Of a stretch of 35,074 nt of DNA, positions 1 through 8,526 are shown in pieces. The first letter of the stretch is position 1. Each line of letters starts with the position of its first letter. The stretch covers positions 1 through 35,074 of the forward strand of contig CAJXMR010000034.1 in the NCBI GenBank assembly GCA_913056305.1, read 5' to 3'. The position numbers and the translations under genes are program-made. The notes under the pieces were generated by a model. It was not told where the DNA came from and searched no databases. It was given only the letters and a program-made list of their open reading frames with translations. The DNA is from an uncultured Ralstonia sp. (GTDB taxonomy: Bacteria; Pseudomonadota; Gammaproteobacteria; Burkholderiales; Burkholderiaceae).

Positions 1-487
1 CGGGCAGAAAGCCGATGCGCGTTTCCGGCATCGCCATCTTCGTGCGCTCGGTCACCACGCGCAGGCGCGCGGCCTGCCCCAGCCCCATGCCGCCGCCCAT
101 CGTGATGCCGTCGAGCAGCGCCACGATCGGCTTCGGGAACTGGTGCAGCGCATAGTCAAGCCGGTATTCATCGATGAAGAACTGGAGCCAGCCACCCTCG
201 CCGCCCATGCGGTTCTGCTGGGCAATCTGGTAGAGCGAACGCACGTCACCGCCGGCGCAGAAGCCCTTCTGGCCGGCGCCGCGCAATACCAGCGCGACGA
301 TGCCATCGTCATGACGGCATTGCTCCAGCAGCACGGCCAACTGCCGCACCATGCCGTGCGACAGCGCGTTCAAGGCGGACGGCCGGTTCAACGTGATGAT
401 GGCGACGCGGTTGACCACGCGCATCAGCACTTCGGGTTCGGCAGCCACCGCTTCAGGCTGCGCCACGGGCATCTGGACGGCGCTCAT
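1..487 (-). CDS. 3-hydroxyisobutyryl-CoA hydrolase (partial, 3' end outside window)
   Basis: Crotonase-superfamily protein of which about 162 N-terminal residues are visible; the rest runs off the left edge. The start ATG gives MSAVQMPVAQ, and the fold is clear from LNRPSALNALS, FCAGGDVRSLY and GITMGGGMGLG. The GGDVRSLY form together with a following EYRLDYALHQFPKPIVALLDG stretch is typical of the hydrolases that split 3-hydroxyisobutyryl-CoA into 3-hydroxyisobutyrate and CoA, rather than of plain hydratases. Its ATG overlaps the stop of the upstream enoyl-CoA hydratase as ATGA, so the two are translationally coupled. Operon context (mmsA, mmsB, acyl-CoA dehydrogenase) supports valine catabolism. 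The family call is firm; the exact substrate is inferred from context. Confidence 0.85.
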   Translation of the reverse strand, partial: MSAVQMPVAQPEAVAAEPEVLMRVVNRVAIITLNRPSALNALSHGMVRQLAVLLEQCRHDDGIVALVLRGAGQKGFCAGGDVRSLYQIAQQNRMGGEGGWLQFFIDEYRLDYALHQFPKPIVALLDGITMGGGMGLGQAARLRVVTERTKMAMPETRIGFLP

Positions 488-1284
488 TGCAGCGCCTCCG
501 ATTCGGGTGCGGTGTGCCAGCGCGGGGCACGCTTCTCCAGGAAGGCGTTCACGCCTTCGCGCTGGTTCGGATGGTCGAACAGGTCGACAAAGCGCTCGCG
601 CTCGATGGCCAGGGCAGCCGAGCGCGGCACGCCGTTGCGCGCCTGGTGGATCAGGTGCTTGCTGTAGGTGACGCCCTGCGGGCTCAGCGTCGTCACGCGT
701 TGCGCCATGGCGATGGCGGCGTCGCGTGCGGCGCCAGTCTCCACCACCTCTTCCACCAGGCCGATGCGCAGTGCGGTTTGCGCGTCGACGCGCTCGCCGG
801 TCAGGATCATGCGCTTGGCCCAGCCCTCGCCCACCAGCCACGGCAGGGTCTGCGTGCCGCAGCCGCAGCACAGCAGACCGACAGCCGTCTCGGGCACGGC
901 CAGCTTGGCATGCTGCTCGGCAATGCGGATGTCGCACGCCAGCGCGCACTCCAGCCCGCCGCCCATCGCAAAGCCGTTGATGGCAGCGATCACCACGGGG
1001 CGCGCGTTCTGCAGCGCCTCGAAGGCGGCGCCGAAGCGCGCAGCGGCTTCGCGCGCCACGTCGCGGTTGCCGTCGGCAAAGGTGTTGAGGTCCGCCCCGG
1101 CGCTGAAGAACTTCGGGCCGTCGCCGGTGATGACCAGGGCGCGCACGCGCGGGTCGGCGTTCAGCTTCTCCACGGTGGCCTGCAGTTGCAGCAGCCCTTG
1201 CGGCGTGAAGGCGTTGGCCGGCGGGCGCTTGAGCGTGACCAGCGCAACGGCATGGTCGTCGTTCACGTAATCGAGTTCGATCAT
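484..1284 (-). CDS. enoyl-CoA hydratase (valine-pathway, methacrylyl-CoA hydratase candidate)
   Basis: A 266-residue crotonase-family hydratase adding water to a 2-enoyl-CoA; in this operon the likely substrate is methacrylyl-CoA. The oxyanion-hole segments are FSAGADL (about 60-66) and GFAMGGG (104-110). Both catalytic glutamates expected for a true hydratase are present, E112 in GGGLEC and E132 in VPETAVG. The loop after the second glutamate reads GLLCCGCGTQTLPWLVG, where the family usually has a Pro-Gly-x-Gly-Gly turn, so three cysteines are clustered near the active site. The start is preceded by a purine-rich AAGGGGG and overlaps the mmsB stop as TGATG. Length is normal for the family. 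Confidence 0.88.
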   Translation of the reverse strand: MIELDYVNDDHAVALVTLKRPPANAFTPQGLLQLQATVEKLNADPRVRALVITGDGPKFFSAGADLNTFADGNRDVAREAAARFGAAFEALQNARPVVIAAINGFAMGGGLECALACDIRIAEQHAKLAVPETAVGLLCCGCGTQTLPWLVGEGWAKRMILTGERVDAQTALRIGLVEEVVETGAARDAAIAMAQRVTTLSPQGVTYSKHLIHQARNGVPRSAALAIERERFVDLFDHPNQREGVNAFLEKRAPRWHTAPESEALQ

Positions 1285-2186
1285 CAGGCGCCCCCTTCCT
1301 GACCTTCGTGACGATAGAGCTTGATGACGGCGGAGAAGTCCAGCTTGCCATCACCCTGGCTGCTGACGGTCTGGTAGAGCTGCTGCGCCAGCGCGCCCAG
1401 GTAGACCGGCTGGCGGACCGCCTTGGCGGCGTCACCCGCCAGGCCCAGATCCTTGAGCATCAGGTCGGTGCCGAAGCCGCCGGTGTAGCCGCGCGAGGAT
1501 GGCGCGGTCTCGATCACCCCGGGAAACGGGTTGTACGTGTCCGAGCTCCAGCAGCGGCCGGTGGACGTGTTGATGATGCCGCCCAGCACCTTCGGGTCGA
1601 TGCCCAGCGCTTCGCCCAGCGACATGGCCTCGGCCACGCCGGCCATGGTGATGCCGAGCACGAGGTTGTTGCAGATCTTCGCGCCCTGACCGGCGCCGGT
1701 GTCGCCGCAGTGCACGAGGTTCTTGCCCATGGCGGAGAGCACCGGCCGCACCTGCTCGAACGCCGCCACGCTGCCGCCCACCATGAAGGTGAGCGTGCCG
1801 GCTGCCGCGCCGCCCGTGCCGCCCGAGACCGGCGCGTCGATAAACGTGTTGCCGTGCTCGGCCGCCAACGTGGCACACGCCTTGGCGCTGGCCGGGTCGA
1901 TCGTGCTCGAATCGATGATGGGCACGCCCTGGCCGATACCGGCCAGCACGCCGTCCGGCGCGGTCAGCACGCTGCGTACATGTGCCGCAGCCGGCAACAT
2001 GGTGATGACGATCTCCGCGCCAGCCACGGCCTCCTTGGGCGAAGCGGCAGCCGTGGCGCCGGCTTCCACCAGCGACTGCACCGCCTGCGCGTTCAGGTCA
2101 AACACGCTGAGCGCATGGCCCGCCTTGAGCAGGTTGCGCGCCATCGGGGCGCCCATGTTGCCCAGGCCGATGAAAGCGATCTTCAT
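1284..2186 (-). CDS. mmsB: 3-hydroxyisobutyrate dehydrogenase
   Basis: A 300-residue beta-hydroxyacid dehydrogenase that oxidises 3-hydroxyisobutyrate to methylmalonate semialdehyde with NAD. The N-terminal Rossmann motif is GLGNMG (7-12) in IAFIGLGNMGAPMA. The substrate-binding signature DAPVSGGTGGA (about 118-127) and the catalytic lysine K170 in GAKICNN, with the NNLVLG helix, match the family. It lies 19 bases after mmsA and before the enoyl-CoA hydratase in the same operon, with AAGGAG seven bases before the ATG. Length is typical (about 295-300). Adjacent mmsA makes the specific name well supported. Confidence 0.93.
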   Translation of the reverse strand: MKIAFIGLGNMGAPMARNLLKAGHALSVFDLNAQAVQSLVEAGATAAASPKEAVAGAEIVITMLPAAAHVRSVLTAPDGVLAGIGQGVPIIDSSTIDPASAKACATLAAEHGNTFIDAPVSGGTGGAAAGTLTFMVGGSVAAFEQVRPVLSAMGKNLVHCGDTGAGQGAKICNNLVLGITMAGVAEAMSLGEALGIDPKVLGGIINTSTGRCWSSDTYNPFPGVIETAPSSRGYTGGFGTDLMLKDLGLAGDAAKAVRQPVYLGALAQQLYQTVSSQGDGKLDFSAVIKLYRHEGQEGGA

Positions 2187-2205
2187 GACAACGCTCCTTG
2201 GTCGA

Positions 2206-3753
2206 TCAGCGCAGGCTGATGGTGGTGTTCACGCCGCCGGCGTCCACCGCATCGTCAAACCAGCGCGCGGTGACGGTCTTGGTCTGCGTGTAGAACTGCA
2301 CGACCTGCTTGCCGTACGGGCCCAGGTCGCCCAGCTTGGACCCGCGCGAGCCGGTAAAGCTGAAGTACGGCACCGGCACCGGAATCGGGATGTTGATGCC
2401 GACCTGGCCGACGTCGATCTCGCTCTGGAACTTGCGCGCCGACGCGCCGCTCTGCGTGAACAGGCCCACGCCGTTGCCGAACGGGTTACGGTTGACCAGT
2501 GCGATGGCCTCGTCCAACGTCGGCACCGTCACCACCAGCAGCACGGGGCCGAAGATCTCGTTGGTGTAGATGTCCATGTCGGTGGTCACATCGGTGAAGA
2601 TGGTCGGGCCGACGAAGTTGCCGTCTTCGTAACCCGCCACGCGCACGTTGCGGCCGTCCAGTGCCAGCGTGGCGCCCTGCTGCACGCCAGATTCGATCAG
2701 GCCGAGGATGCGTTGCTTGGCCGCGCGCGAGACCACGGGGCCGACATCGGTGCCCGGCTCCACGCCTGCATTGACCTTGAGCGTCTTGGCCTTCGCGATC
2801 AGATCCGGTACCCACTGCTGGGCAGCGCCCACCAGCACCACCACGGATGTCGCCATGCAACGCTGCCCAGCCGCGCCAAAGCCCGCGCCCGCCAGCGCGT
2901 TGAGGGTCTGCTCCCGATTCGCATCCGGCAGCACCACGGCGTGGTTCTTCGCGCCCATCATCGACTGCACACGCTTGCCGTGCTCGCTACCGAGGCGGTA
3001 CACATGCGTGCCCACAGCAGTCGATCCAACGAACGAAATCGCTTTCACGTGTTCATGCGTGCATAGCGCATCGACCACATCCTTGCCGCCGTGCACGACG
3101 TTCAGCACACCAGCCGGCACACCGGCTTCGAGCGCCAACTCCACCAGCAGCATGGTCGACAGCGGGTCCTGCTCCGAGGGCTTCAGCACGAAGGTGTTGC
3201 CGCACACGATGGCCATCGGGAACATCCACAGCGGGATCATGGCCGGGAAGTTGAACGGCGTAATGCCGGCACACACGCCGATCGGCTGGCGCAGCGTGTA
3301 GGTATCCACCGCGCCGGCCACGTTCTCCAGGAATTCGCCCTGCTGCAGCGAGCCCACCGAGCATGCATGCTCGACCACCTCCAGCCCGCGGAAGATGTCG
3401 CCCTCGGCATCGGGCAGCGTCTTGCCCTGCTCGGCCGTGAGCGTGCGGGCGATGCGCGGCATGTGTTCGCGGATCAGCGCCTGGAACTTGAGCATGATGC
3501 GCATGCGCGCGCCCACCGGCGTGTGCTTCCAGGTGGCAAACGCGGCATGCGCGGATTGGATGGCCGCGTCGACTTCCTCCGTCGTGGCAAACGGCACGCG
3601 TGCCAGGACTTCCTGCGTGGCCGGGTTCACCACATCGCGCCATTCGGCCGAACGCGATTCGACAAACTCGCCGCCGATCAGCAGCTTGACGGTGGGCACG
3701 CTGTCCTGGCGTGCGGCAGGCTGGACTGAAGAGAGGGAGGCAACGGCGCTCAT
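2206..3753 (-). CDS. mmsA: methylmalonate-semialdehyde dehydrogenase (CoA-acylating)
   Basis: A 515-residue aldehyde dehydrogenase converting methylmalonate semialdehyde, NAD and CoA to propionyl-CoA and CO2. The catalytic cysteine is C299 in GAAGQRCMA. The family-diagnostic NFPAMIPLWMFP lies at 168-179, the cofactor-binding FVGSTAVG at 241-248, and the C-terminal half has EIFGPVL. At the position where most aldehyde dehydrogenases have the general-base glutamate (ELGGK), this protein reads MGAKNH, as expected of CoA-acylating MMSDHs. The N-terminus carries about 20 extra residues (MSAVASLSSV onward); the chosen ATG has an AGGAG about eight bases upstream. It lies in tandem with mmsB, the usual mmsAB order. 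Confidence 0.94.
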   Translation of the reverse strand: MSAVASLSSVQPAARQDSVPTVKLLIGGEFVESRSAEWRDVVNPATQEVLARVPFATTEEVDAAIQSAHAAFATWKHTPVGARMRIMLKFQALIREHMPRIARTLTAEQGKTLPDAEGDIFRGLEVVEHACSVGSLQQGEFLENVAGAVDTYTLRQPIGVCAGITPFNFPAMIPLWMFPMAIVCGNTFVLKPSEQDPLSTMLLVELALEAGVPAGVLNVVHGGKDVVDALCTHEHVKAISFVGSTAVGTHVYRLGSEHGKRVQSMMGAKNHAVVLPDANREQTLNALAGAGFGAAGQRCMATSVVVLVGAAQQWVPDLIAKAKTLKVNAGVEPGTDVGPVVSRAAKQRILGLIESGVQQGATLALDGRNVRVAGYEDGNFVGPTIFTDVTTDMDIYTNEIFGPVLLVVTVPTLDEAIALVNRNPFGNGVGLFTQSGASARKFQSEIDVGQVGINIPIPVPVPYFSFTGSRGSKLGDLGPYGKQVVQFYTQTKTVTARWFDDAVDAGGVNTTISLR

Positions 3754-3800
3754 GGGGGGTCTCCTGTACGAATCGATGGCGATTGGGATGACGACGGGTT

Positions 3801-5513
3801 TCAGCGGGGTTCGGCGAAATCTTCTTCCCAGTACTCGCCGGGCAGGCGAGCCGGGTCGGGCGTACGCTCCAGTTCAAGGCGGCGCAGTTCCACCCGGCGG
3901 ATCTTTCCGGAGATGGTCTTGGGCAGCTCGCTGAACTGCAGGCGGCGGATGCGCTTGTAGGGCGCGAGCTTCTCGCGCGAGAAGCTGAACACCGCGCGAG
4001 CCAGCTCGGGGCCAGCCTCGTAGCCTTGGCGCACCGTCACGAAGGCCTTGGGCACCGACAGGCGCAGCGCGTCGGCGCTGGGCACCACGGCGGCTTCAGC
4101 GATGGCCTCGTGCTCGATCAGCACGCTCTCCAGCTCGAAGGGGCTCAGGCGGTAGTCGGACGACTTGAACACGTCATCTGTGCGGCCGATGTAGACGAAG
4201 TAGCCGTCGTCGCGGCGCAGGGCGACGTCGGACGTGTGGTAGTAGCCGTTGCGCATGGCATCGGCCGTCGCTTTGGCGTTGTTGGCGTAGCCCTGCATCA
4301 AGCCCAGCGGGCGATGCGACAGCGGCAGCACGATCTCGCCTTCGCTCGCCGGTTGGTCGTCATGGTCGACCAGTTCGACACGGTAGCCCGGCAGCGGGCG
4401 CCCCACCGAGCCGGGCACCACCGGCTGGCCCGGCGTGTTGCCGATCTGGCAGGTGGTCTCGGTCTGGCCGAAGCCGTCGCGGATGGTCACACCCCAGGCG
4501 GTGCGCACGCGCTCGATGATCTCGGGGTTCAGCGGCTCGCCTGCGCCAACGATCTCGCGCAGCTTGACCGCGTACGACGCCAGCGGCTCCTGCACCAGCA
4601 TCCGCCACACGGTGGGCGGCGCGCACAGCGTGGTCACGTTACAGCGCACCAGCACGTCCAACGTGTCCTTCGGCACGAAGCGCGCGTAGTTGTAGACGAA
4701 CACGCAGGCCTGCGCATTCCACGGCGCGAAGAAGCAGCTCCACGCATGCTTGGCCCAGCCGGGCGAGCTGATGTTCCAGTGCACATCGCCGGGCTGCAGG
4801 CCGATCCAGTACATGGTCGACAGGTGCCCGACCGGATAGCTCTGGTGCGTGTGCTCGACCAGCTTGGGCTTGGACGTGGTGCCCGAGGTGAAGTACAGCA
4901 GCAGCGGATCAGTGGCGCGCGTGGGGCCGTCGGGGATGAACTCGGCGCTCGCGCTGTAGGCGCCGGCCAGATCAACCCAGCCGTCGCGCTGCGCCCCCAC
5001 GGCGATGCGCTTGACGCCCGCATCGACCGTCTCGAACTTGTGCAGCTCCGCCGCATCGACGACCACGCCGGTCGCGCCGCCCAGCTCCACGCGGTCGCGC
5101 ACATCATCGGGCGAGAGCTGCGTGGTGGCGGGCAGGACGACGGCGCCCAGCTTCATCGCCGCCAGCATCACGTCCCACAGCTCGACGCGGTTCGGCAGCA
5201 TCAGCAGCAGGCGGTCGCCACGCACGATGCCGAGGCCGCGCAGGAAGTTCGCCATACGCGAAGACCGTTCGGACATCTGCGCGAACGACAGCTTCAACCC
5301 GGGCTGCTGCGGATCATCGACGATCCACAGCGCCGCGTTGTCGTTGCCGCGCGCCATGACGTCGAAGTAATCCAGCGCCCAGTTGAACTCGCCCAGCACG
5401 GGCCAGCCGAACTCGCGGTACGCGCGATCGTAGTCGGTGCGATGGCGCAGCAGGAAATCGCGCGCTTCGACAAAGTCCTTCGAGCCCTTTGCTGCAGATG
5501 CCACTTCGTTCAT
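3801..5513 (-). CDS. AMP-forming acyl-CoA synthetase
   Basis: A 570-residue ANL-superfamily ligase joining a carboxylic acid to CoA through an acyl-adenylate. Motifs in order: phosphate loop YFTSGTTSKPK (207-217), GFGQTET (348-353), TSDV (427-430), hinge GRTDDVFKSSDYRLSP (443-458) and catalytic lysine K537 in LPKTISGKIRR. The stretch SSPGWAKHAWSCFFAPW resembles medium-chain/propionyl-type (ACSM-like) enzymes. I chose the ATG giving MNEVASAAKG because AGGAG sits six bases before it; an in-frame ATG 60 bases upstream has no ribosome-binding site. In the operon it lies between the acyl-CoA dehydrogenase and mmsA, so isobutyrate or another short branched acid is a plausible substrate, but this is inference. 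Confidence 0.85.
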   Translation of the reverse strand: MNEVASAAKGSKDFVEARDFLLRHRTDYDRAYREFGWPVLGEFNWALDYFDVMARGNDNAALWIVDDPQQPGLKLSFAQMSERSSRMANFLRGLGIVRGDRLLLMLPNRVELWDVMLAAMKLGAVVLPATTQLSPDDVRDRVELGGATGVVVDAAELHKFETVDAGVKRIAVGAQRDGWVDLAGAYSASAEFIPDGPTRATDPLLLYFTSGTTSKPKLVEHTHQSYPVGHLSTMYWIGLQPGDVHWNISSPGWAKHAWSCFFAPWNAQACVFVYNYARFVPKDTLDVLVRCNVTTLCAPPTVWRMLVQEPLASYAVKLREIVGAGEPLNPEIIERVRTAWGVTIRDGFGQTETTCQIGNTPGQPVVPGSVGRPLPGYRVELVDHDDQPASEGEIVLPLSHRPLGLMQGYANNAKATADAMRNGYYHTSDVALRRDDGYFVYIGRTDDVFKSSDYRLSPFELESVLIEHEAIAEAAVVPSADALRLSVPKAFVTVRQGYEAGPELARAVFSFSREKLAPYKRIRRLQFSELPKTISGKIRRVELRRLELERTPDPARLPGEYWEEDFAEPR

Positions 5514-5588
5514 CGTCGTCTCCTGGTCGGCGCGTATGCGCTCTGTGTGTTCGGTCGCGATTTGTCGACCCATTCGGCGCAGGGCGTG

Positions 5589-6722
5589 CTAGACGTGCCG
5601 CGCGATCACCATCCGCTGGACTTCGCTGGTGCCTTCGTAGATCTGGGTGATGCGTGCGTCGCGGTAGTGGCGCTCGACGGCGTAGTCGGCCAGGTAGCCG
5701 TAACCGCCGTGGATCTGGATGGCGTTGGAGCAGATCTCCTCGGCCAGTTCAGACGCGTAGAGCTTGGCCTGCGAGGCTTCGGACAGGCAGGGCTTGTCCG
5801 CACTGCGCAGCCGCGCCGCGTGGTGTACGAGCAGGCGCGCCGCGTTCAGGCGCGTGGCCATGTCGGCCAGCATGTTGGCGATGGTCTGGTGCTCGCGCAG
5901 CGCCTTGCCGAACTGGATGCGCTCGTTCGCGTAATTGCGGGCAGCGTCGAACGCGGCGCGCGCGATGCCTACCGCCTGCGCGGCGATGCCGATGCGCCCG
6001 CCTTCGAGATTGGACAACGCGATCTTCAAGCCCTCGCCCCGCTCGCCCAGCAGGTTGGCTTCAGGCACGGCGCAGTCTTCGAGCGAGATCGGGCAGGTGT
6101 CCGACGCACGGATGCCGAGCTTGTGCTCCGGCCGCCCGACGTGGAAGCCCGGCGTATCGGTCGGCACGATGAAGGCGGAGATGCCACGCTTGCCGGCCTC
6201 AGGGTCGGTCACGGCAAACACGATAGCGAGATCGGCCCGCGCGCCGTTGGTGACGAACTGCTTGCTACCGGTGATGACCCAGTGGCCGTCGCGCAGCACG
6301 GCACGCGTGCGCAGGTTGTTGGCCTCCGAGCCCGCCTGCGGCTCGGTCAGGCAGAACGCGCCGATGGCACGGCCGGTGGCCAGGTCCGGCAGGTAGCGCG
6401 CCTTCTGCTCGTCCGTGCCGAACTTGAGGATCGGGCCGCAGCCGACCGAGTTGTGCACGCTCATCATGGTCGCGCAGGCGGCGCAGCCGGCGGCCACCTC
6501 TTCGAGCGCGAGCGCATAGGCCACGTAGTCCGTATAGGAGCCGCCCCACTCGGGCGGCACGATCATGCCGAGCAAACCCAGGTCGCCCATCTGCTTGACC
6601 ACCTCGTCTGGCAGCTGGGCGTCGCGGTCCCACTGCGCCGCATGGGGCGCTAGGCATTCCGTGGCGAAATCGCGCGCGGCGTCATGGATCATCCGCTGTT
6701 CTTCGGTGTAGAAGTCGTCCAT
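5589..6722 (-). CDS. acyl-CoA dehydrogenase, isobutyryl-CoA dehydrogenase candidate
   Basis: A 377-residue flavin acyl-CoA dehydrogenase of the short/branched-chain type: it removes hydrogens from an acyl-CoA to give the 2-enoyl-CoA and passes electrons to ETF. The FAD/substrate segment [12 protein letters not shown] is at about 123-134, [11 protein letters not shown] follows, and the C-terminal [21 protein letters not shown] leads to IYEGTSE, where E363 is the expected catalytic base. It is the first gene of the operon that contains mmsA, mmsB and two crotonase-fold enzymes, which points to isobutyryl-CoA as substrate. 2-methylbutyryl-CoA is the main alternative. Only a weak GAGA-type ribosome site precedes the ATG. 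Confidence 0.88.
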   Translation of the reverse strand: MDDFYTEEQRMIHDAARDFATECLAPHAAQWDRDAQLPDEVVKQMGDLGLLGMIVPPEWGGSYTDYVAYALALEEVAAGCAACATMMSVHNSVGCGPILKFGTDEQKARYLPDLATGRAIGAFCLTEPQAGSEANNLRTRAVLRDGHWVITGSKQFVTNGARADLAIVFAVTDPEAGKRGISAFIVPTDTPGFHVGRPEHKLGIRASDTCPISLEDCAVPEANLLGERGEGLKIALSNLEGGRIGIAAQAVGIARAAFDAARNYANERIQFGKALREHQTIANMLADMATRLNAARLLVHHAARLRSADKPCLSEASQAKLYASELAEEICSNAIQIHGGYGYLADYAVERHYRDARITQIYEGTSEVQRMVIARHV

Positions 6723-6950
6723 CGCTTGTCTCTGCTCTTGCTGCCGCCATGGCGCCGGGGGTGCGGGCGCTTTACACTGTGGCGCCCCGCGTGCCGCTCA
6801 TGTGCTGCCGTCGCGGTCCGGGTCATTCGATTGGGAACGAGTCTAGGCATCCGCTGGCGTGGCTTCGATGCCCGTCACGATCAATCTGCGTGAGCGGATT
6901 TGCCATGCCGGATGCCGTCACCCGCCATGCGCGGGTTGCTTGCTACGACG

Positions 6951-7967
6951 ATGAAGAAAAACGAAAAAGGCACCATCTCCATGCGCCTCGTCGAAGAGAC
7001 GCTGGCGCTCGCCCGCGCACGTGGGCTCGACGTACAGCCGATGGCGGCCGCCGCAGGGATAGCGCCGCAGATGCTGGCTTCGCCCAAGAGCCGTATCTCT
7101 TCCGCGCAATACGGGGCGCTGTGGGCAGGCATTGCGCAGGCGCTCGACGACGAGTTTTTCGGCCAGGACTCGCACCCGATGCGTAGCGGCAGCTTCATCG
7201 CCATGACCCAGGCCGCCTTGACCGCGCGCACCGGCAAGCAGGCGCTGCAGCGCGCCGTCGGGTTCATGCGGCTGGTGCTGGACGACCTCGCCGTGCAGGT
7301 GCAGGTGGATGCCACGCGCGTGCGGCTCGAATTCGCGCATCGCCCGGGCACGCCCGCGCCAAAGATGTTCGCCTACGCCACGTGGTTCATCATGGTCTAC
7401 GGCCTGACCTGCTGGCTGGTGGGCCGGCGCATTCCGCTCATCGCGGCACGCTTCCAATGCTCGGCGCCGCCGGCCGAGCAGGAGTACCGGCTGATGTTCT
7501 GCGATGACCTGACGTTCGATCAGGATGCATCGTATGTCGACCTGCAGCCCGGCTTCCTGGCGCTGCCGGTGGTGCAGACGGCGAAATCGATCAAGGCCTT
7601 CCTGCGGGATGCGCCGGGCAGCTTCGTGGTCAAGTACCGCAACCCCGATTCCTTTGCCGCGCGCGTGCGCAAGACGCTGCGCGCGCTGCCGGTCTCGGCA
7701 TGGCCGGCGTCCGACGCGATGGCGCTCAAGCTGAACGTGGCCGAGGCGACCATGCGCCGGCGGCTGAAGCTGGAGGGCCACACCTACCAGTCGATCAAGG
7801 ACGACCTGCGGCGCGACATCGCCATCGCCGAGTTGCAGGACACCGACCACACCATCGCCGACATTGCGGCGGCGGTCGGCTTTGCCGAGCCCAGCGCGTT
7901 CCACCGCGCGTTCCGCAAGTGGACCGGCATGCGCCCAACCGATTACCGGCTGGCGCACCCGCTGTAA
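6951..7967 (+). CDS. AraC-family transcriptional regulator (OruR-type)
   Basis: A DNA-binding regulator of about 338 residues. The N-terminal two thirds (LVEETLALARARGL through the FAHRPG region) match the arabinose-binding-like domain found in OruR-type regulators. The last roughly 100 residues are an AraC double helix-turn-helix, with MRRRLKLEGHTYQSIKDDLRRDIA and DIAAAVGFAEPSAFHRAFRKWTG as the two recognisable blocks. It is divergent from the valine-type operon, separated by about 230 bases, the same arrangement as mmsR beside mmsAB in Pseudomonas, so it probably activates that operon. The start is uncertain: the reading frame is open back to a TTG at 6900, and another ATG is at 6981. No good ribosome site decides between them. 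Confidence 0.85.
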   Translation: MKKNEKGTISMRLVEETLALARARGLDVQPMAAAAGIAPQMLASPKSRISSAQYGALWAGIAQALDDEFFGQDSHPMRSGSFIAMTQAALTARTGKQALQRAVGFMRLVLDDLAVQVQVDATRVRLEFAHRPGTPAPKMFAYATWFIMVYGLTCWLVGRRIPLIAARFQCSAPPAEQEYRLMFCDDLTFDQDASYVDLQPGFLALPVVQTAKSIKAFLRDAPGSFVVKYRNPDSFAARVRKTLRALPVSAWPASDAMALKLNVAEATMRRRLKLEGHTYQSIKDDLRRDIAIAELQDTDHTIADIAAAVGFAEPSAFHRAFRKWTGMRPTDYRLAHPL

Positions 7968-7996
7968 TATTCAGTTACAACTTTCAATGTCGTGTT

Positions 7997-8023
7997 TGTC
8001 GATTTCGCCCAGCCGTCATTCGA
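7997..8023 (+). promoter_or_regulatory. candidate ECF42-type promoter
   Basis: The sequence TGTCGA (7997-8002) is followed 18 bases later by CGA (8021-8023), about 56 bases before the DGPF-protein ATG. From memory, ECF42 sigma factors in Streptomyces recognise TGTCGA near -35 and CGA/TC near -10, and they activate the neighbouring DGPF genes. Its location in front of a DGPF-ECF pair makes autoregulation plausible. The match is short and unverified. Confidence 0.45.
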
Positions 8024-8079
8024 CGTGCAAATAGAGGCGCGAACATCTCGCGACTTCCCCATCCCCAAGGAGAAACAAC

Positions 8080-8511
8080 ATGCGATTCATGGTTCTGCGA
8101 CTGGCTGACAAGGACACCGAAGCCGACGTAACGCCCACCGAGGAACTGTTTGCCGCGATGGGCAAGTACATGGAAGACCTCGCCGGCGCCGGCGTGCTGC
8201 TGGGTGGCGAGGGCCTGCACCCAAGCTCGCGCGGCGCGCGCGTGGAGTTCAAGGGCGGCAAGCCGACCGTGATCGACGGACCGTTTGCCGAGGCCAAGGA
8301 GCTGGTGGCCGGTTACGCCATGCTGCAGGTCAAGTCGCTGGAAGAGGCGCTCGAGTGGGTCAAGCGCTGGCCGGCGCTGGATGCCGGCGGCAATGTGCGG
8401 CTGGAGATCCGCCGCGTGTTCGAGGCGGAAGACTTTGGCGCCGCCTTCACGCCCGAAGAGCGCGAGCGCGAAGACCGCCTGCGCGCTGAATTGGCGGCCA
8501 AGCAGCAGTAA
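8080..8511 (+). CDS. YCII/DGPF-domain protein
   Basis: A 143-residue cytoplasmic protein with the YCII-related ferredoxin-like fold. The signature VIDGPFAEAKELVAGYAM contains DGPF at 66-69, which names the family. The N-terminal MRFMVLR strand and the ALEWVKRWPALDAGG helix are also typical. The C-terminus ends in a charged helix (EEREREDRLRAELAAKQQ). The biochemical role of DGPF proteins is not established; they are consistently encoded beside ECF42 sigma factors and are known targets of them, as here where the sigma gene begins 15 bases downstream. An AAGGAG eight bases before the ATG supports the start. Confidence 0.88.
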   Translation: MRFMVLRLADKDTEADVTPTEELFAAMGKYMEDLAGAGVLLGGEGLHPSSRGARVEFKGGKPTVIDGPFAEAKELVAGYAMLQVKSLEEALEWVKRWPALDAGGNVRLEIRRVFEAEDFGAAFTPEEREREDRLRAELAAKQQ

Positions 8512-8526
8512 GCATCCGCCCGGGCC

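Noticed and set aside
4026-6653. An 875-codon open frame on the plus strand opposite the acyl-CoA ligase and dehydrogenase.
   Set aside because: It is a GC-rich shadow frame, rich in Arg, His, Ala and Gln, and both genes on the other strand have intact catalytic motifs.
6723-6950. Possible promoter or operator between the valine operon and the AraC gene (GGGCGC...GCGCCC around TTTACACTGTG).
   Set aside because: No -35/-10 pair at proper spacing and only a six-base GC stem; the region must hold promoters, but I cannot place them.
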